This document shows positions 56,781 through 63,508 of a DNA stretch of 64,000 bases, one piece after another. Every line of letters starts with the position of its first letter. The first letter of the stretch is position 1. A program made the translations under genes and the position numbers. The notes under the pieces are model-generated. The model was not told the origin of the DNA, did no database searches, and saw only the letters and a list, made by a program, of their open reading frames with translations. This DNA is from Selenomonas ruminantium AC2024 (lineage in GTDB: Bacteria; Bacillota; Negativicutes; Selenomonadales; Selenomonadaceae), in the NCBI RefSeq assembly GCF_000687995.1, contig NZ_JIAC01000001.1, positions 2,108,001-2,172,000 of the forward strand, written 5' to 3'.

Positions 56781-56852
56781 TTATTGCCAGTCATCAGTAG
56801 CCCAGGCGATGAAGAACAACAGACCGAGCACACACAATGCGGTAAATCCCAT
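56781..56852 (-). CDS. 23-residue hydrophobic peptide
   Basis: MGFTALCVLGLLFFIAWATD then DWQ: a single membrane helix with an acidic end. AAGGAG lies nine bases before the ATG. A second copy is broken in two by an insertion (60871-60890 and 61683-61735). It lies upstream of the promoter module of copy D in both array units. Possibly a membrane peptide tied to the array; unproven. Confidence 0.5.
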   Translation of the reverse strand: MGFTALCVLGLLFFIAWATDDWQ

Positions 56853-56933
56853 GATAATCAACTCCTTTTCGTGTTAGTTCGGCAGATTAGCAGGACAATC
56901 CTTTCTCCGATTCGAGGAAATTTCCTTGCACAC

Positions 56934-56962
56934 AAAAAGAGAGCACATCTGATGATATGCCC
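56934..56962 (-). terminator. Peptide-array terminator, copy 3
   Basis: Same hairpin as at 53260-53290, after the leaderless core at 56991-57227. Confidence 0.78.
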
Positions 56963-56990
56963 TCTGGCTGTGTCTATACCTGTGTCGCTA

Positions 56991-57227
56991 TTATTTACCA
57001 ACACAAGCGCTTGCGTTTTGCGTTTCAAATACATTTGCTGCCATAGTAATTTTATGACCACCACCGATAGGGAGTTTCATTTGTGTTTCATCTACGTGTC
57101 CAACCGGGGGAAGGCCACGAGTAGCTACCATAGAATTTGCATTACTGTCATGACAACCAGGACGAGGAAAAATAGGAAGCGATGCTTGGGATTGATAATA
57201 AAAACCATTCTGCCTAGTAAATGGCAA
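56991..57227 (-). pseudogene. Leaderless, extended core of the Cys-containing peptide type
   Basis: The frame carries FPRPGCHDSNANSMVATRG, then HVDETQMKLPIGGGHKI, then TMAANVFETQNASACVGK. The module resembling (S/T)MAANV(D/F)ETQ is present twice, so the core has grown by internal duplication. There is no GG leader or ribosome site; the 5' end runs into the terminator at 57201-57236. Confidence 0.65.
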
Positions 57228-57236
57228 AATGGTTTT
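57201..57236 (-). terminator. Terminator of the radical SAM pair
   Basis: Arms AAAACCATTTTGCC and GGCAGAATGGTTTT (one mismatch), then TTATT on the minus strand. Confidence 0.75.
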
Positions 57237-57315
57237 ATTATTCTCCCTTTTTACAAAAGTGTTTCTATATGCACAAACTTGAAGTTGTGCGATTAACTTC
57301 CGGTTTATTCTTCCA

Positions 57316-58239
57316 TCAAGGATTATGTATTACATTTCTCTTTCCACTATTGGCAGTTCCTCTTACTTCTTCGTGGTAAAAGTAATCTACGATTGTTGGA
57401 TGTCCTTTCTCTACTCTCTCATACGGAGTTTCATTATCAACAAACCTGCAATCATACTTTTTAGCCAGCTCTTCTGCTTTCTTTTCCAGCGCTTCAAAAT
57501 AGCTGCGGTTCTTTTTGTTATAAATTTCGTCATACAGCGGCACCAGATCCGGATGTTTATCGGAAATGTATTTCATGATATCTGCCTTAAAACCTCCGCG
57601 AAGATTCAGATTCTCAAGCCATACAAGGTCACACTGATCTTTTGTCCTGTCTATGATTGCTTCTATATCCGTAATCCCCGGGAACACGGGTGAAATGAAG
57701 CAAATTGTACGAATGCCTGCCGCATATACCTCTTTCATTGCAGCAAGCCTTCTTTCTATGCTTACTGCCGCATCCATATCATCTTTAAACTCTTCATCGA
57801 GAGTATTGATTGACCATGATACTGTAAGTCTGCTATTTTCATTGATCTCTTTTAGCAGATCCAGATCTCTTAGTACAAGGTCTGACTTTGTGCAGATAAG
57901 TATGTCCGCACCACTGTCCTTTAGTTCTTCCAGAAGTCTTCTTGTATTTTTATATGTTTTCTCTAGCGGATTATAACCATCCGTAACTGTTCCAATGATC
58001 ACCTTCTGGCCGGCATACTTCTTTGGATTCTTTATTCCAGGCCAGTCTTTCACATCCATGAAAGTTCCCCATTCCTCCGTATGCCCTGTAAAGCGTTTCA
58101 TAAAAGATGCGTAGCAGTATTTACAGGCATGGGGACACCCCACATAGGGATTCACCGAATATCCTCCAATAGGAGTATTCGATTTTGTCATTACACTTTT
58201 TGTTTCTATATGATTTACTTTGATTTCTGGTTGTTCCAT
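57316..58239 (-). CDS. Radical SAM mobile pair protein, SPL-like
   Basis: 307 residues. The radical SAM cluster motif is CPHACKYC (CX3CX2C) in VGCPHACKYCYASFMKR. The rest resembles the spore photoproduct lyase-like family (VIIGTVTDGYNPLEKTYKNTR, TVSWSINTLDEE). With the neighbouring radical SAM gene and MarR gene it makes the known three-gene radical SAM mobile pair cassette, which moves between anaerobes; its reaction is unknown. Overlaps the upstream gene by 25 bp. Confidence 0.85.
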   Translation of the reverse strand: MEQPEIKVNHIETKSVMTKSNTPIGGYSVNPYVGCPHACKYCYASFMKRFTGHTEEWGTFMDVKDWPGIKNPKKYAGQKVIIGTVTDGYNPLEKTYKNTRRLLEELKDSGADILICTKSDLVLRDLDLLKEINENSRLTVSWSINTLDEEFKDDMDAAVSIERRLAAMKEVYAAGIRTICFISPVFPGITDIEAIIDRTKDQCDLVWLENLNLRGGFKADIMKYISDKHPDLVPLYDEIYNKKNRSYFEALEKKAEELAKKYDCRFVDNETPYERVEKGHPTIVDYFYHEEVRGTANSGKRNVIHNP

Positions 58240-58913
58240 TTCCTCTGTTCCTCCAGCACTTTGTTAAAAGCATCCGGCATTTCCTGTATCATTTCTTCTC
58301 CCATAATCGGAACAAGATCTTCTTTCCAGAATACAGGAATGTTCAGTTCATGAGCCTGTTCTGTCAATGAATAAGCCCACCCGGGATCTGTTTTAACAGT
58401 CCTGCTCTTTGCACCTGTCATGGTTCCCACCACAATCCAGTCAATGCCTGCAAGATCAACCTTACCCGGATCATCGAACAAAGGCTCAAAGGTAACATGA
58501 TATTTTTTTGCCTTCACATTGCTCCGCAGTGCATCAATACGCCATAACTCAGACTTTCTCGTAACTGTAACGCCAAACCATGCATTATCAAGATCTGTTT
58601 CAAAAGACAGAAGATCCGGTCGTTTGGTAAGAAAAAGAAACTGGTGCTGAGGATTCTCTGCTATCTTTTTAAAGACTTCCTCTCTCCATTCCTCATGCCA
58701 GCCCGAGAGATCGCTCATGCCGGTCAGCAGAAAATTCTGCGGCTTTTTCTTTTCCATCATACGAAGCTTTCCTTGAAAAAACTGTGGCTTTTCAAAATCA
58801 TCTATGATGTGATAACGCCTCGTATTGTTTCTGGCATAGCAGTACGGACATCCAACAGTGCACCCTATAACAAGATTCATGTTCTGAATCTGATCTTTAA
58901 TACAGATACTCAT
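58215..58913 (-). CDS. Radical SAM mobile pair protein, DUF5131/Gp37-like
   Basis: 232 residues. Cluster motif CTVGCPYC near residue 18, followed by FLLTGMSDLSGWHEEW, LFLTKRPDLL, FGVTVTRKSE and FEPLFDDPG, as in phage Gp37/Gp68-type DUF5131 proteins. ATG overlaps the MarR stop (ATGA). Partner of the SPL-like protein. Confidence 0.85.
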   Translation of the reverse strand: MSICIKDQIQNMNLVIGCTVGCPYCYARNNTRRYHIIDDFEKPQFFQGKLRMMEKKKPQNFLLTGMSDLSGWHEEWREEVFKKIAENPQHQFLFLTKRPDLLSFETDLDNAWFGVTVTRKSELWRIDALRSNVKAKKYHVTFEPLFDDPGKVDLAGIDWIVVGTMTGAKSRTVKTDPGWAYSLTEQAHELNIPVFWKEDLVPIMGEEMIQEMPDAFNKVLEEQRKWNNQKSK

Positions 58914-59347
58914 TTGTCACTCCATTCCTCAAGGTTTACCCTGATGCGGTTAAGATACTCTTCAAACTGAAGAATCTCTTTATCCGTAAAATCACGATAA
59001 TAAATATTCCCCATCTTATTGGATACGGAGTCATAAGCTTCTTTAAGTTCTTTGGCTTTATCTGTGAGGAACAGAAGAGTTTTTCTCTTATCAGCTTCAT
59101 CCGTTTTGCGGCTTATCAGTCCGTTTTTTTCCATCCGCTCAAGCATGGTCGTAAGTGAAGTAATTGCAAGTCCGCTTTTCTCGGAAATAATTTTAATAGG
59201 AACACCATCTTCCTGCCATAAGACATAAAGAATCCTTCCCTGAGCTCCGTTAAATGCATCAATGTTTTTTTCTGCCAGTATCCTTTCAAATATACGATCA
59301 CCCAGCTGTTTTATTTTTGTAACAAGAAATCCACCATTTGTCTTCAT
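58910..59347 (-). CDS. MarR-family regulator of the radical SAM mobile pair
   Basis: 145 residues with the winged helix: GRILYVLWQEDGVPIKIISEKSGLAITSLTTMLERMEKNGLI and the wing KTDEADKRKTLLFLT. First gene of the three-gene unit. The promoter, operator and ribosome site all fall in one 45-bp palindrome, so autorepression is likely. Confidence 0.9.
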   Translation of the reverse strand: MKTNGGFLVTKIKQLGDRIFERILAEKNIDAFNGAQGRILYVLWQEDGVPIKIISEKSGLAITSLTTMLERMEKNGLISRKTDEADKRKTLLFLTDKAKELKEAYDSVSNKMGNIYYRDFTDKEILQFEEYLNRIRVNLEEWSDK

Positions 59348-59351
59348 AATT

Positions 59352-59403
59352 AAATACTCCTATATCGTAGTTTTATACTACCATATAGGAGTATTTGTGT
59401 CAA
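59352..59403 (-). promoter_or_regulatory. Promoter and palindromic operator of the MarR/radical SAM unit
   Basis: On the minus strand TTGACA (59398-59403), 17 bp, TAGTAT (59375-59380). A 45-bp palindrome (59352-59396) with arms AAATACTCCTATAT and ATATAGGAGTATTT covers the -10 and includes the AGGAG ribosome site of the MarR gene. Confidence 0.8.
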
Positions 59404-59489
59404 GCACACATATCATAACTTCCAGTAGAACTAAGTCGCTGCGCGACGGCCTGCCAAGGCTATGCTCTACATTATAATTCTTTTCGTAA

Positions 59490-60085
59490 CTATTCAGTCG
59501 CCCCTCCTAAGGCCAGCATAGGAGTTCCCTGAAACAGCAATTCCAATGCCCGCAGAGAAGTACAGCCTCTCTTCTTTGCCGTGCTCAAATAGGAATTGAA
59601 CTTGGCGAAAAGTTTGGCACCTTCATCTGTGCGGAAACAGCCGCTTACTTTCTGCTTGACCTTTGCATGACGCAAATCACGCTCTGCCAGGTTGTTGTCA
59701 AACGGCACACTAAAGTCACAGAAGAACAGGCAGACTGCCTCATATAGCCGCTCCATGCGCTTTATGAAGGCATTCGCCTTTCCTCTGGCCTTGCGTCCCC
59801 TTTTTGTCTCCGCCTCCTGCTGTATGGGAGGATGCTGAACCTGCCCTATCTTGACAGCGTTGCTGAAGATTGTCAGGAACCGCCTCATATAGTATTTTCC
59901 TGCTTCCCCCTTTCCCTTGGCCATGCGCTTCTTCTTGGCCTCAAGCATAGATGTGAGAAGCCACGGGAAAAAGCTGAAGAAGATGGACTGGGGATACATC
60001 TCATGCAGCCCCTTGCATTCCCGCAGCAGATGGGCGCAGCATCCCCCATGTCCCCCAAGTTTTTCATAATTCCGAAAAAATTTTT
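59490..60085 (-). pseudogene. C-terminal half of an IS66-family transposase
   Basis: About 195 residues remain: the GGCCAHLLREC-type segment (ahead of an internal ATG at 59999), then VPFDNNLAERDLRHAKVKQK and SGCFRTDEGAKLFAKFNSYL, the conserved IS66 end. The N-terminal half is missing and its place is taken directly by the leader of a GG peptide gene, so the fragment interrupts that gene. Not functional. Confidence 0.85.
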
Positions 60086-60141
60086 CCTCCAGATACCTTA
60101 TCCATTTCCATATTGTCCATCTTGTTCATGAGCTTTTCCAT
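60064..60141 (-). pseudogene. GG-leader peptide gene truncated by IS66 sequence (copy I)
   Basis: Leader MEKLMNKMDNMEMDKVSGG is intact with its ribosome site, but only six core codons follow (KIFSEL) before the frame enters IS66 and stops. Divergent from the acidic peptide at 60313. Confidence 0.78.
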
Positions 60142-60180
60142 TTTATTTTCCTCCTCCACATCTTAGGGTGTTGTTATCTT

Positions 60181-60220
60181 GCTTTCTGTTCTTTATATCC
60201 CCGAATGCAAAAAGTGTGTA
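60181..60220 (-). promoter_or_regulatory. Conserved promoter module, copy 3
   Basis: TACACA, spacer, TATAAA on the minus strand ahead of copy I. The adjoining sequence up to 60312 is conserved with 53650-53751. Confidence 0.6.
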
Positions 60221-60312
60221 GGGTAATAGAAAAAAAATTTGTAATGCTTGACCTTATCAATCGTAAGTATAGACAAAGGTAAACAAAGTCAACTAAGCAC
60301 AACAGAAAGGGG

Positions 60313-60474
60313 ATGTCAAAAAGGATGGACAAGAAAGAACTCGATATTATGGAACTAGACAATGTGTCTGGTGGCAGCTGGTTGGACGATTTGATTGATT
60401 TCGGTCAGGATGCAGTTAAAGAAATAGCCCCGTATATAGAGGAATATCAAGAGTATCTGCCCTTACCAAGATAA
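60313..60474 (+). CDS. Double-glycine leader peptide precursor, acidic core (copy K)
   Basis: 53 residues from ATG 60313, or 49 from ATG 60325, whose distance from AAAGGGG is better. The leader ends MDKKELDIMELDNVSGG. Core SWLDDLIDFGQDAVKEIA then PYIEEYQEYLPLPR, acidic and amphipathic. Shares SW(W/L)DDL with copy B but is longer. Terminator at 60504-60545. Confidence 0.75.
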   Translation: MSKRMDKKELDIMELDNVSGGSWLDDLIDFGQDAVKEIAPYIEEYQEYLPLPR

Positions 60475-60503
60475 TCGCCTTTCTCCATCCAAGGGGGCGC
60501 AAA

Positions 60504-60545
60504 AAAGCTACTGTACAAACTCGACATGTGCAGTAGCTTCTCTTT
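60504..60545 (+). terminator. Terminator of peptide gene copy K
   Basis: Arms AAGCTACTG and CAGTAGCTT, then CTCTTT. Confidence 0.8.
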
Positions 60546-60556
60546 GTATCCAGTTT

Positions 60557-60703
60557 TTATCTATACCTTATGACTTGTTTGCGTTCTACATGATACTCTT
60601 TAATCGGACGATTCGGACGACGATTATCAGGATAAACGTACCGCTTGCCTCCAGTCACCTTATCCAGTTCCATATTGTCCATTTTGTTCATGAGCTTTTC
60701 CAT
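60557..60703 (-). CDS. Double-glycine leader peptide precursor, Arg-rich core (copy J)
   Basis: 48 residues. Leader MEKLMNKMDNMELDKVTGG, core KRYVYPDNRRPNRPIKEY then HVERKQVIRYR, with nine Arg/Lys and four Tyr. Conserved promoter module and GGAGG ribosome site upstream. Converges with copy K; their terminators overlap the same short region. Confidence 0.75.
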   Translation of the reverse strand: MEKLMNKMDNMELDKVTGGKRYVYPDNRRPNRPIKEYHVERKQVIRYR

Positions 60704-60739
60704 TTTATTTTCCTCCTCACAGTCTTGAGTGTTGTTTTT

Positions 60740-60779
60740 GCTTTCTGTTCTTTATATCCCCGAAAGCAAAAAGTGTGTA
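60740..60779 (-). promoter_or_regulatory. Conserved promoter module, copy 4
   Basis: TACACA, 17 bp, TATAAA on the minus strand, ahead of copy J. Confidence 0.65.
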
Positions 60780-60928
60780 GGGTAATAGAAAAATTTTTTC
60801 GTACAGGCTGCGTAAGGGCTTTCTCCGATATGGGAAGGCTCTTTTTTGTGGCAGAAAAACGGGGGATTATTGCCAGTCATCATGAAGTTGTCAATATTAG
60901 TTGACACTTTTTTTACAAGAAATTTGTA

Positions 60929-61123
60929 CTATGCTACTGCCTGTAGAGAATCATAGTAATTCTCAAGTTTCACCTTGGAAGGCATCCCTCCTATGGCGGA
61001 GCATATACGGCGATTATTCCAATAGGATTCATAATAACGCCAGACAAGACTTTTTACTTCACATACACTCATCTTGGTGGTATCGTAACGGCCATAGATA
61101 AGTTCCTCCTTATTTGACATAGT
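60929..61123 (-). pseudogene. C-terminal fragment of an IS3-family transposase
   Basis: About 62 codons with EVKSLVWRYYESYWNNRR and SAIGGMPSKVKLENYY, the conserved end of IS3 OrfB (YNxxRxxxxLGGxxP pattern). The inverted repeat TGTCAAT...GTTGACA at 60889-60906 may be the IS end. No 5' part remains. Confidence 0.75.
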
Positions 61124-61137
61124 GCACACGCTGCTCA

Positions 61138-61389
61138 TCAAAACGGTCTGGCTGGGGGTTTTTCTCCGCAAATCTTCTTTGTAACAGCAGAAATCCAGCT
61201 CTTATGCCAGACAAGATGAAGAAGTATCCCCACGGCCATGAGATAGCCGCTATATGTATGCACCGTAACAAAGGGGCCTTTTGCCTCTCTACCGCCAGGA
61301 ATCAAATGGAAGTCCAGCAAAAGGCCAGTGGCTATGCAAGCAAGTCCGCTAAGGAATAGCAGCCAGTCAAGGCAGTAATTCTTTTTCAT
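61138..61389 (-). CDS. DUF4405-type small membrane protein
   Basis: 83 residues from ATG 61389 (AAAGGA upstream). Two membrane helices: LDWLLFLSGLACIATGLLLDFHL and a second containing HTYSGYLMAVGILLHLVWHK. Conserved His in both suggests heme or quinone contact, as in flavinylation-associated cytochromes. Its partners are absent here; it probably came with the inserted segment. Confidence 0.65.
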   Translation of the reverse strand: MKKNYCLDWLLFLSGLACIATGLLLDFHLIPGGREAKGPFVTVHTYSGYLMAVGILLHLVWHKSWISAVTKKICGEKPPARPF

Positions 61390-61405
61390 GATAGTCCATC
61401 CTTTC

Positions 61406-61492
61406 TCAGTTGGTATAACCTGTAGCTTTGGCTTTGTCGTACCACATCTGTGCTGTATCCATATCTTTGGCCACGCCAAAGCCGTTTTGATT
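61406..61492 (-). pseudogene. C-terminal fragment of a Sel1-repeat protein
   Basis: NGFGVAKDMDTAQMWYDKAK plus ATGYTN, stop: one Sel1 repeat end. An in-frame stop lies immediately upstream, so only this piece survives. Confidence 0.6.
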
Positions 61493-61503
61493 TCAGCAAT
61501 AAA

Positions 61504-61560
61504 AAAATCGACGCTCCCTAAAAAGGGCAGAAAGCTACTTCAGCTCTCCACGTCGATTTT
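61504..61560. repeat. Inverted repeat around 37 bp
   Basis: Perfect arms AAAATCGACG and CGTCGATTTT. Could be a terminator or an end of the segment inserted into the array. Confidence 0.45.
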
Positions 61561-61811
61561 CTGCCACCGAAGCGGCACGGCTCCTACACAGCCGTATATG
61601 CTATTGTGGATACTATATCATATTTGTTTAACTGGGGCAATAGTTACCTAAAAGATACTATGTATGGAAAAGGGAAGTATTTTCTGAAGCCCAGGCGAGG
61701 AAGAACAACAGACCGAGCACACACAATGCGGTATAATCAACTCCTTTTCGTGCAGGTTCGGCAGATTAGCAGGACAATCCTTTCTCCGATTCGAGGAAAT
61801 TTCCTTGCGCA

Positions 61812-61846
61812 CAAAAAAAGAGAGCACATCTGATGATATGCCCTCT
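61812..61846 (-). terminator. Peptide-array terminator, copy 4
   Basis: Same hairpin as at 53260-53290, after the 61936-62127 gene. Confidence 0.8.
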
Positions 61847-61935
61847 GTCTATGTCTTAGCCTATATCGCTATTATTTACCAACACAAGCGCTTGCGTTTT
61901 GTGTTTCAAATACATTTGCTGCCATAGAATTTGCA

Positions 61936-62127
61936 TTACACATTAATTTTATGACCACCACCGATAGGGAGTTTTCCGATAGGGAGTTTCATTTGTGTTT
62001 CATCTACATTTGCTGCCATAGATTTAGAATTATCTTTTGGGCGACGGATTTCGAATCCACCTCTTCCTCTCCCACCAGCTACCATGTCCATTTCCATATT
62101 GTCCATCTTATTCATGAGCTTTTCCAT
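61936..62127 (-). CDS. Double-glycine leader peptide precursor, Gly/Arg core (copy G)
   Basis: 63 residues from ATG 62127. Leader MEKLMNKMDNMEMDMVAGG; core RGRGGFEIRRPKDNSK, then SMAANVDETQMKLPIG and KLPIGGGHKINV. The LPIG unit is duplicated. The stop is followed out of frame by codons for the ASACVGK end, so this core was shortened by a frameshift relative to its relatives. Follows copy E, as copy C follows copy D. Confidence 0.75.
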   Translation of the reverse strand: MEKLMNKMDNMEMDMVAGGRGRGGFEIRRPKDNSKSMAANVDETQMKLPIGKLPIGGGHKINV

Positions 62128-62201
62128 TTTATTTTCCTCCTTACAGTCTGATGATATGCCCTCTGCCACGACTTATGTTGTTGTATAATCAAGAGGCCTT
62201 T

Positions 62202-62357
62202 TCACGGTATTTTGATAAGTCTGTTTGGGCTAACCGTGGGCTTTTTAGGGGGCTTATCCTTTTTAAGAAATCTAAGGAATTTAGGAAATTCCACTTTCCC
62301 ACCAGCTACCATGTCCAGTTCCATATCTTCCAGCTTGTTCATCATCAGCTTATCCAT
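62202..62357 (-). CDS. Double-glycine leader peptide precursor, basic Pro/Lys core (copy E)
   Basis: 51 residues, differing from copy D by one leader residue (MELDMVAGG). Its own promoter module is truncated, because copy F lies directly upstream; it probably relies on the promoter of F. Confidence 0.77.
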   Translation of the reverse strand: MDKLMMNKLEDMELDMVAGGKVEFPKFLRFLKKDKPPKKPTVSPNRLIKIP

Positions 62358-62405
62358 TTTATTTTCCTCCTCACAATCTTGAGTGTTGTTTTTGCTTTCT
62401 GTTCT

Positions 62406-62549
62406 CTAAAACGGCAGTAATTCTCTCAATCTCTTTACAACCGGGTTAGAGACTTGTTTGATAGCTTCTTTGAGAGTATCACATAAACCTCCACCAGCTA
62501 CCATGTCCAGTTCCATATCGTCCAGCTTATTCATGAATTTCTTGTCCAT
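62406..62549 (-). CDS. Double-glycine leader peptide precursor, amphipathic core (copy F)
   Basis: 47 residues. Leader MDKKFMNKLDDMELDMVAGG; core GLCDTLKEAIKQVSNP then VVKRLRELLPF, a cationic amphipathic helix with one Cys, of the kind seen in membrane-active bacteriocins. GGAGGAA ribosome site and the fifth promoter module upstream. First gene of the F-E-G series. Confidence 0.77.
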   Translation of the reverse strand: MDKKFMNKLDDMELDMVAGGGLCDTLKEAIKQVSNPVVKRLRELLPF

Positions 62550-62587
62550 TTTATATTCCTCCTCACATCTTAGCGTGTTGTTATCTT

Positions 62588-62627
62588 GCTTTCTGTTCTT
62601 TATATCCCCGAAAGCGAAAAGTGTGTA
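62588..62627 (-). promoter_or_regulatory. Conserved promoter module, copy 5
   Basis: TACACA, 17 bp, TATAAA on the minus strand, ahead of the F-E-G series. Confidence 0.65.
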
Positions 62628-62654
62628 GGAGAAAATAAAATTTTTTGCTTCCCC

Positions 62655-63113
62655 TCATAACTTTATCCGCCCGACCTTATTCTCCTTGTAGCTGTAAAAG
62701 AGGTTATCCCCCAGTATCACATGGTCTAATACTGGGATTTCCATAATGTCCCCGCAGAGCATTAAATGCTGCGTTACCTTTATATCCTCTTTGCTGGGCG
62801 CGGGCCTGCCGGATGGGTGGTTATGAGCCACGATAATCGCGGACGCTGAATAGCCCATTGCATCACGGAACACTTCCCGGGGATGTACCACCGCTCCCGA
62901 CAGGCTACCCACCGATACAACAGACGTTCCAATCAGACGGTGATGGGTGTTCAAGGCCAGCAGCATAAAGTGCTCCTGATTCTCTCCTTTTAGTTTCGGC
63001 ATTAAATGCCTGGCCACATCCTCGGGGCCGTTTATCACCCGCAGCGTGCGCTCCGTAAAAACTTCCGCGGGAATATTCAGCAGCTCGGCCAGCAGTTCCC
63101 CATGACTTTTCAT
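62655..63113 (-). pseudogene. RadC C-terminal part (JAB/MPN domain), 5' truncated
   Basis: 152 codons. The metal-binding HNHPSGRPAPSKEDIKVTQ and catalytic region are intact, but the N-terminal helix-hairpin-helix part is lost, and no ribosome site precedes ATG 63113. It abuts an integrase fragment on the other strand, marking a deletion joint. Mobile-element RadC proteins often look like this. Confidence 0.75.
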
Positions 63114-63117
63114 AATT

Positions 63118-63303
63118 ATGTCCCAATCTTTGTTCCACATGCTGCGACATGACATGGCCAGCCGGATGAAGGGCACCCACATGTTTGACCTCAAAGATAT
63201 ACAGGCGCAACTGGGCCATTCCAGCATCCAAGTCACCATGGATATATATACCCACATCGACGAGGAACAGAACCAAAAAGTCAGCGGCTGGCTGGCGGCG
63301 TAA
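63118..63303 (+). pseudogene. C-terminal fragment of a tyrosine recombinase/integrase
   Basis: 61 codons with HMLRHDMASRM (HxxR box), LGHSSIQVTMDIYTH (His and the active Tyr): the last two catalytic boxes of phage-type integrases. The N-terminal two-thirds are gone. A hairpin with arms TTTACTTGCCC and GGGCAAGTAAA follows at about 63373-63408. About 200 bp from tRNA-Leu, a usual integration site. Confidence 0.82.
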
Positions 63304-63465
63304 ATGACCTGCTAAGTGGCAGTCAAGCATAGCAACATCATGATCATATAAGAAACAGGAAAACATTTGACATTTACTTGCCCTTGTAAAAATGCAGGGG
63401 CAAGTAAATAAATTTGATACTGCCGATTAAATTCTGGTGGTAGTCAAATTTCAAAAAATGGACAA

Positions 63466-63498
63466 CAAAAAAGCCCCGTGAGAACCTCACGGGGCTTT
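63466..63498 (-). terminator. Terminator of tRNA-Leu
   Basis: Arms AAAGCCCCGTGAG and CTCACGGGGCTTT, then TTTTG on the minus strand. Confidence 0.9.
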
Positions 63499-63508
63499 GA
63501 ATTACAAG

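Noticed and set aside
57316-58913. Radical SAM enzymes as maturases of the GG-leader peptides
   Set aside because: Both belong to the mobile-pair cassette, which lacks a RiPP recognition domain or SPASM-type cysteine-rich tail; proximity alone is not evidence.
57316-59347. Active spore photoproduct lyase
   Set aside because: The protein is SPL-like only in fold class; it sits in a mobile cassette and the neighbouring genes show no sporulation context.
53260-61846. CRISPR-like array from the repeated 30-bp hairpins
   Set aside because: Repeats are kilobases apart, imperfectly palindromic, and always follow a peptide core with a T-run; they are terminators.
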